This document shows, piece after piece, positions 4,843 to 6,848 of a stretch of 6,848 nucleotides of DNA. A program made the position numbers and the translations under genes. Position 1 is the first letter of the stretch. Every line of letters starts with the position of its first letter. Under the pieces are notes generated by a model. It was not told the origin of the DNA and made no database searches. It saw only the letters and a list, made by a program, of their open reading frames with translations. Source of the stretch: an uncultured Acetobacteraceae bacterium (GTDB lineage: Bacteria > Pseudomonadota > Alphaproteobacteria > Acetobacterales > Acetobacteraceae); NCBI GenBank assembly GCA_937874445.1, contig CALNAL010000353.1:1-6848 (forward strand). Direction: 5' to 3'.

Positions 4843-6486
4843 ATGGCACTCTCGCCGCTGGCCGGCAAGCCGGCTCCCCGCAGTCTGCTGGTCGATCTCG
4901 CGGCCCTCGAGCGGGCCTATCTCGCGGGCCGTCCCGACCCCGCCGATCCAGCCCAGCGAGTCGCCTTCGGCACCTCCGGCCACCGCGGCTCCTCGCTCAA
5001 GGGGTCGTTCACCGAGGCCCACATCCTCGCCATCACCCAGGCCATCTGCGAGCACCGTGCGGCGCACGGCATCACCGGCCCGCTGTTCCTGGGGCGCGAC
5101 ACGCACGCCCTCTCGGCCGCCGCCCAGCGCACCGCGCTCGAAGTGCTGGCCGCCAACGGCGTACCCACGATCATCGCCACCGATGACGCCGTGACCCCTA
5201 CGCCGGTGGTCTCGCGGGCGATCCTGGCCCACAACCGCGGCCGCACTTCCGGCCTGGCCGACGGCATCCTCATCACCCCCTCGCACAATCCACCGTCGGA
5301 CGGCGGCTTCAAGTACAACCCCCCCAACGGCGGCCCCGCCGACACCGACGTGACGAAGGGGGTGGAAACCCGTGCCAACGCGATTCTCGCCGCCGGCAAC
5401 CGCGAGGTCCGCCGCGTTCCCTACGAGAAGGCGCTGGTCGCCGAGACCACCCGCGCCGAGGACTACATCGCCCCCTACGTGGCCGACCTTGCCCATGTCA
5501 TCGACTTTCCCGCCATCAAGGCCGCCGGGCTGAAGCTCGGGGTTGATCCCCTGGGCGGCGCCTCGCTGCCCTACTGGGAGCCGATCGCGGAGCGATACGG
5601 CCTCGACCTCACCGTGGTGAACAAGGCGCTCGACCCGACCTTTTCCTTCATGACGGTGGACCACGACGGCAAGATCCGCATGGACTGCTCCAGCCCCTAC
5701 GCCATGGCCAGCCTGATCGGGCTGAAGGACCGTTTCGACGTGGCCTTCGCCTGCGACCCCGATTCCGACCGCCACGGCATCGTCGCCCGCTCGACGGGGC
5801 TGTTGAGCCCCAACGCCTATCTGGCCGTCGCGATCGACTACCTGCTGGCGCACCGGCCGGGCTGGCCGACCGCCGCCGGGGTGGGCAAGACCCTGGTCAG
5901 CTCCAGCCTGATCGACCGCGTGGTGGCGCGCCATGGCCGGCGGCTGGTCGAGGTGCCGGTGGGCTTCAAGTGGTTCGCCCCCGGCCTGTTCGACGGCAGC
6001 CTGTGCTTCGGCGGCGAGGAGAGCGCTGGCGCCTCCTTCCTGCGCCAGGACGGCACGGTGTGGACCACCGACAAGGACGGCCTGCTGCTCGACCTGCTGG
6101 CCGCGGAGATCACCGCGAAGTCTGGGCGCGATCCGGGGCAGTGCTACCAGGCGCTCACCGCCGAGCTGGGCACCTCGGCCTATACCCGCATCGACACTCC
6201 GGCCACGCGCGAGGAGAAGGCGCGCCTGCTCGGGCTCGCCCCCGAGGCGGTGCCGGGCACCACGCTGGGCGGCGACCCGATCACCCAGCGCCTTACCCGC
6301 GCCCCGGGCAACGACGCGCCGATCGGCGGGCTGAAGGTGGCGAGCGCGCACGGCTGGTTCGTCGCGCGCCCCTCCGGCACGGAGGACATCGTCAAGCTCT
6401 ACGCCGAGAGCCTGCGCGGGGAGGCGCACCTGCAAGCCATCCTCGCCGAGGCGCAGACCATCATGGCGGCGGCGCTGAAGCCATGA
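4843..6486 (+). CDS. pgm: Alpha-D-phosphoglucomutase (547 aa)
   Basis: The enzyme interconverts glucose 1-phosphate and glucose 6-phosphate in the cytoplasm, linking glycolysis to UDP-glucose, glycogen and surface polysaccharide synthesis. All four family motifs are present. TSGHRGS (44-50) is an early active-site element. TPSHNPPSDGG (145-155) carries the phosphorylated S147. DPDSDR (305-310) gives D305, D307 and D309, which bind Mg2+. GEESAG (391-396) is the sugar-binding loop, and RPSGTED (509-515) is the phosphate-binding loop. The length and motif positions nearly match E. coli Pgm (546 residues), so it belongs to the glucose-specific Pgm group and not the PMM/PGM or GlmM groups. A strong AAGGAGG (4830-4836) lies 6 bp before the ATG. 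Its stop overlaps the start of the next small gene (ATGA, 6483-6486). The frame is intact. Confidence 0.97.
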   Translation: MALSPLAGKPAPRSLLVDLAALERAYLAGRPDPADPAQRVAFGTSGHRGSSLKGSFTEAHILAITQAICEHRAAHGITGPLFLGRDTHALSAAAQRTALEVLAANGVPTIIATDDAVTPTPVVSRAILAHNRGRTSGLADGILITPSHNPPSDGGFKYNPPNGGPADTDVTKGVETRANAILAAGNREVRRVPYEKALVAETTRAEDYIAPYVADLAHVIDFPAIKAAGLKLGVDPLGGASLPYWEPIAERYGLDLTVVNKALDPTFSFMTVDHDGKIRMDCSSPYAMASLIGLKDRFDVAFACDPDSDRHGIVARSTGLLSPNAYLAVAIDYLLAHRPGWPTAAGVGKTLVSSSLIDRVVARHGRRLVEVPVGFKWFAPGLFDGSLCFGGEESAGASFLRQDGTVWTTDKDGLLLDLLAAEITAKSGRDPGQCYQALTAELGTSAYTRIDTPATREEKARLLGLAPEAVPGTTLGGDPITQRLTRAPGNDAPIGGLKVASAHGWFVARPSGTEDIVKLYAESLRGEAHLQAILAEAQTIMAAALKP

Positions 6487-6659
6487 CGGAGAAGAAGCCG
6501 CAACCCCATCGCACCGCGGCGGCGGAGGCGGCGGCGGAGGCACGCCGGGCCCGCGAGGCCGAGGCGCTGCGGGCCAACCTGCAACGCCGCAAGCGCCAGA
6601 CGCGTGAGCGGGCCGGGGCCGAGACCCCGACGGGGGAGGCTGACCGGGAGCCTCGCTAG
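6483..6659 (+). CDS. Small basic helical protein coupled to pgm (58 aa)
   Basis: The start overlaps the pgm stop (ATGA, 6483-6486). The protein is almost entirely helical, with Ala, Glu and Arg dominating: residues 11-31 are Ala/Glu/Arg repeats, followed by ALRANLQRRKRQTRER (about 28-43) and an acidic tail. Short proteins with an LRxNLxRRKxQ core are common in alphaproteobacteria, usually next to metabolic or division genes and without known function. It has no signal peptide or membrane segment. The G of its TAG stop (6657-6659) is the first base of the GTGTCCTG repeat that begins the structured region downstream. It may be a nucleic-acid- or protein-binding helix, but that is speculation. 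Confidence 0.68.
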   Translation: MTEKKPQPHRTAAAEAAAEARRAREAEALRANLQRRKRQTRERAGAETPTGEADREPR

Positions 6660-6674
6660 TGTCCTGCCCGTGAA

Positions 6675-6696
6675 GTTCGCCGCATCAGCGGCGGAC
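6675..6696 (+). other. RNA hairpin downstream of the pgm operon
   Basis: A 9-bp stem pairs 6675-6683 with 6688-6696 around the 4-base loop ATCA (6684-6687). It includes one U-G pair (6677/6694) that forms only in a + strand transcript. No T-tract follows, so it is not a standard intrinsic terminator. It could protect the 3' end of the pgm message or assist Rho-dependent termination. Confidence 0.45.
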
Positions 6697-6731
6697 GGAG
6701 CGGATCAGCAGGCCATTGAAATGAAAAGAGA

Positions 6732-6774
6732 GTGTCTTGATTTCGAAGGCTCCAGGACTTCGGAATCAGGACAC
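6732..6774 (+). other. Long 17-bp RNA hairpin with two G-U pairs
   Basis: Bases 6732-6748 pair along their full length with 6758-6774, leaving a 9-base loop (6749-6757). Fifteen pairs are Watson-Crick and two are U-G (6737/6769 and 6743/6763). In a minus-strand transcript these two would be A-C mismatches, so the structure favours + strand RNA. No U-tract follows. The arms carry the same GTGTCYTG motif as the repeat ends. Confidence 0.6.
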
Positions 6775-6810
6775 GAGGCGTCTTCCGCGAGAAGGGCAGA
6801 TTCGGGGGAA

Positions 6811-6834
6811 GGGGGGATCGGGAGCGATCTCCCC
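6811..6834 (+). other. GC-rich hairpin at the right edge
   Basis: A 10-bp stem pairs 6811-6820 with 6825-6834 around a 4-base GGAG loop, with one G-U pair (6815/6830) in the + orientation. A second G-rich run (6804-6808) lies just upstream. No T-tract follows, so intrinsic termination is doubtful. It may be part of the leader of a gene beyond the window or a U-less terminator. Confidence 0.4.
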
Positions 6835-6848
6835 GGCGCACGGCCCGG

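Larger units (their letters stand above)
6659..6774 (+). repeat. 116-bp MITE-like or structured-RNA element with GTGTCCTG terminal inverted repeats
   Basis: GTGTCCTG (6659-6666) and CAGGACAC (6767-6774) form perfect 8-bp terminal inverted repeats. A related direct copy, GTGTCTTG, begins at 6732 and forms the internal hairpin 6732-6774. A second hairpin lies at 6675-6696. No transposase and no clear target-site duplication flank it (CTA on the left, GAG on the right). It could be a non-autonomous insertion-sequence derivative, an intergenic repeat family, or a 3' UTR structure of the pgm transcript. Copy number in the genome would decide, and that cannot be seen here. Confidence 0.45.

Noticed and set aside
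4348..6543. Very long open frame on the minus strand (731 codons) across pgm, the tRNA and the phage end
   Set aside because: It is antisense to a clear Pgm with all motifs and runs through a complete tRNA. Its composition is Gly/Arg/Ala/Val/His-rich with no recognisable domain, typical of an antisense shadow in high-GC DNA.
6656..6841. Minus-strand 61-codon frame over the structured repeat downstream of pgm
   Set aside because: It has no ribosome-binding site of note, lies across inverted repeats, and its sequence shows no protein-family features. It is better explained as repeat sequence.
1..6848. CRISPR array, rRNA, complete insertion sequence or toxin-antitoxin pair
   Set aside because: No regularly spaced repeats, rRNA signatures, transposase motifs or recognisable toxin/antitoxin pairs were found on either strand.

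Overview
The window comes from a high-GC proteobacterium. An alphaproteobacterium of the Acetobacteraceae type (Roseomonas-like) fits best. This rests on GC-rich third codon positions, the look of the phage proteins, a tRNA-Thr(GGU) with an encoded CCA, and a Pgm that is close to the E. coli enzyme in length and motif positions. No taxonomic search was possible, so the placement is inference.

The window has two parts joined at a tRNA gene. Positions 1-4544 look like the right-hand end of an integrated prophage or prophage-derived element, read entirely on the + strand. First comes the tail of an unrecognised gene that ends in tandem stops. A lysis-type cluster follows (215-2550): a 53-residue holin-like protein overlapping a pesticin/T4-type muramidase, a two-helix membrane protein, a large Tat-type lipoprotein and a small phage protein. 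A strong intrinsic terminator (2565-2596) closes this unit. Two bases after its U-tract begins the ribosome-binding site of a second cluster (2607-4403), whose four genes are all joined by ATGA overlaps. They encode a papain-like cysteine protease, a Trp-rich protein, a phage membrane protein and a Cys-rich lipoprotein.

Between the last phage gene and the tRNA (4404-4544) are three copies of a TTGGCACG motif. Two are direct repeats exactly 11 bp apart and one is inverted. They resemble integrase arm-type sites or a DNA-binding operator, and they lie just outside the 3' end of tRNA-Thr (4545-4619, - strand), a classic integration target. No integrase is present at this end.

To the right of the tRNA is ordinary chromosome: pgm (phosphoglucomutase, 4843-6486), overlapped by a small basic, helical protein (6483-6659). 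The last 190 bp hold no convincing gene but are highly structured. There are three successive hairpins, each with G-U pairs that form only in a + strand transcript. A GTGTCCTG/CAGGACAC inverted repeat spans 116 bp, which suggests a MITE-like repeat or a structured 3' UTR.

The most interesting unexplained items are the protease-lipoprotein-membrane module next to the attachment site, the phage-encoded Tat lipoprotein inside the lysis cluster, and the structured repeat downstream of pgm.
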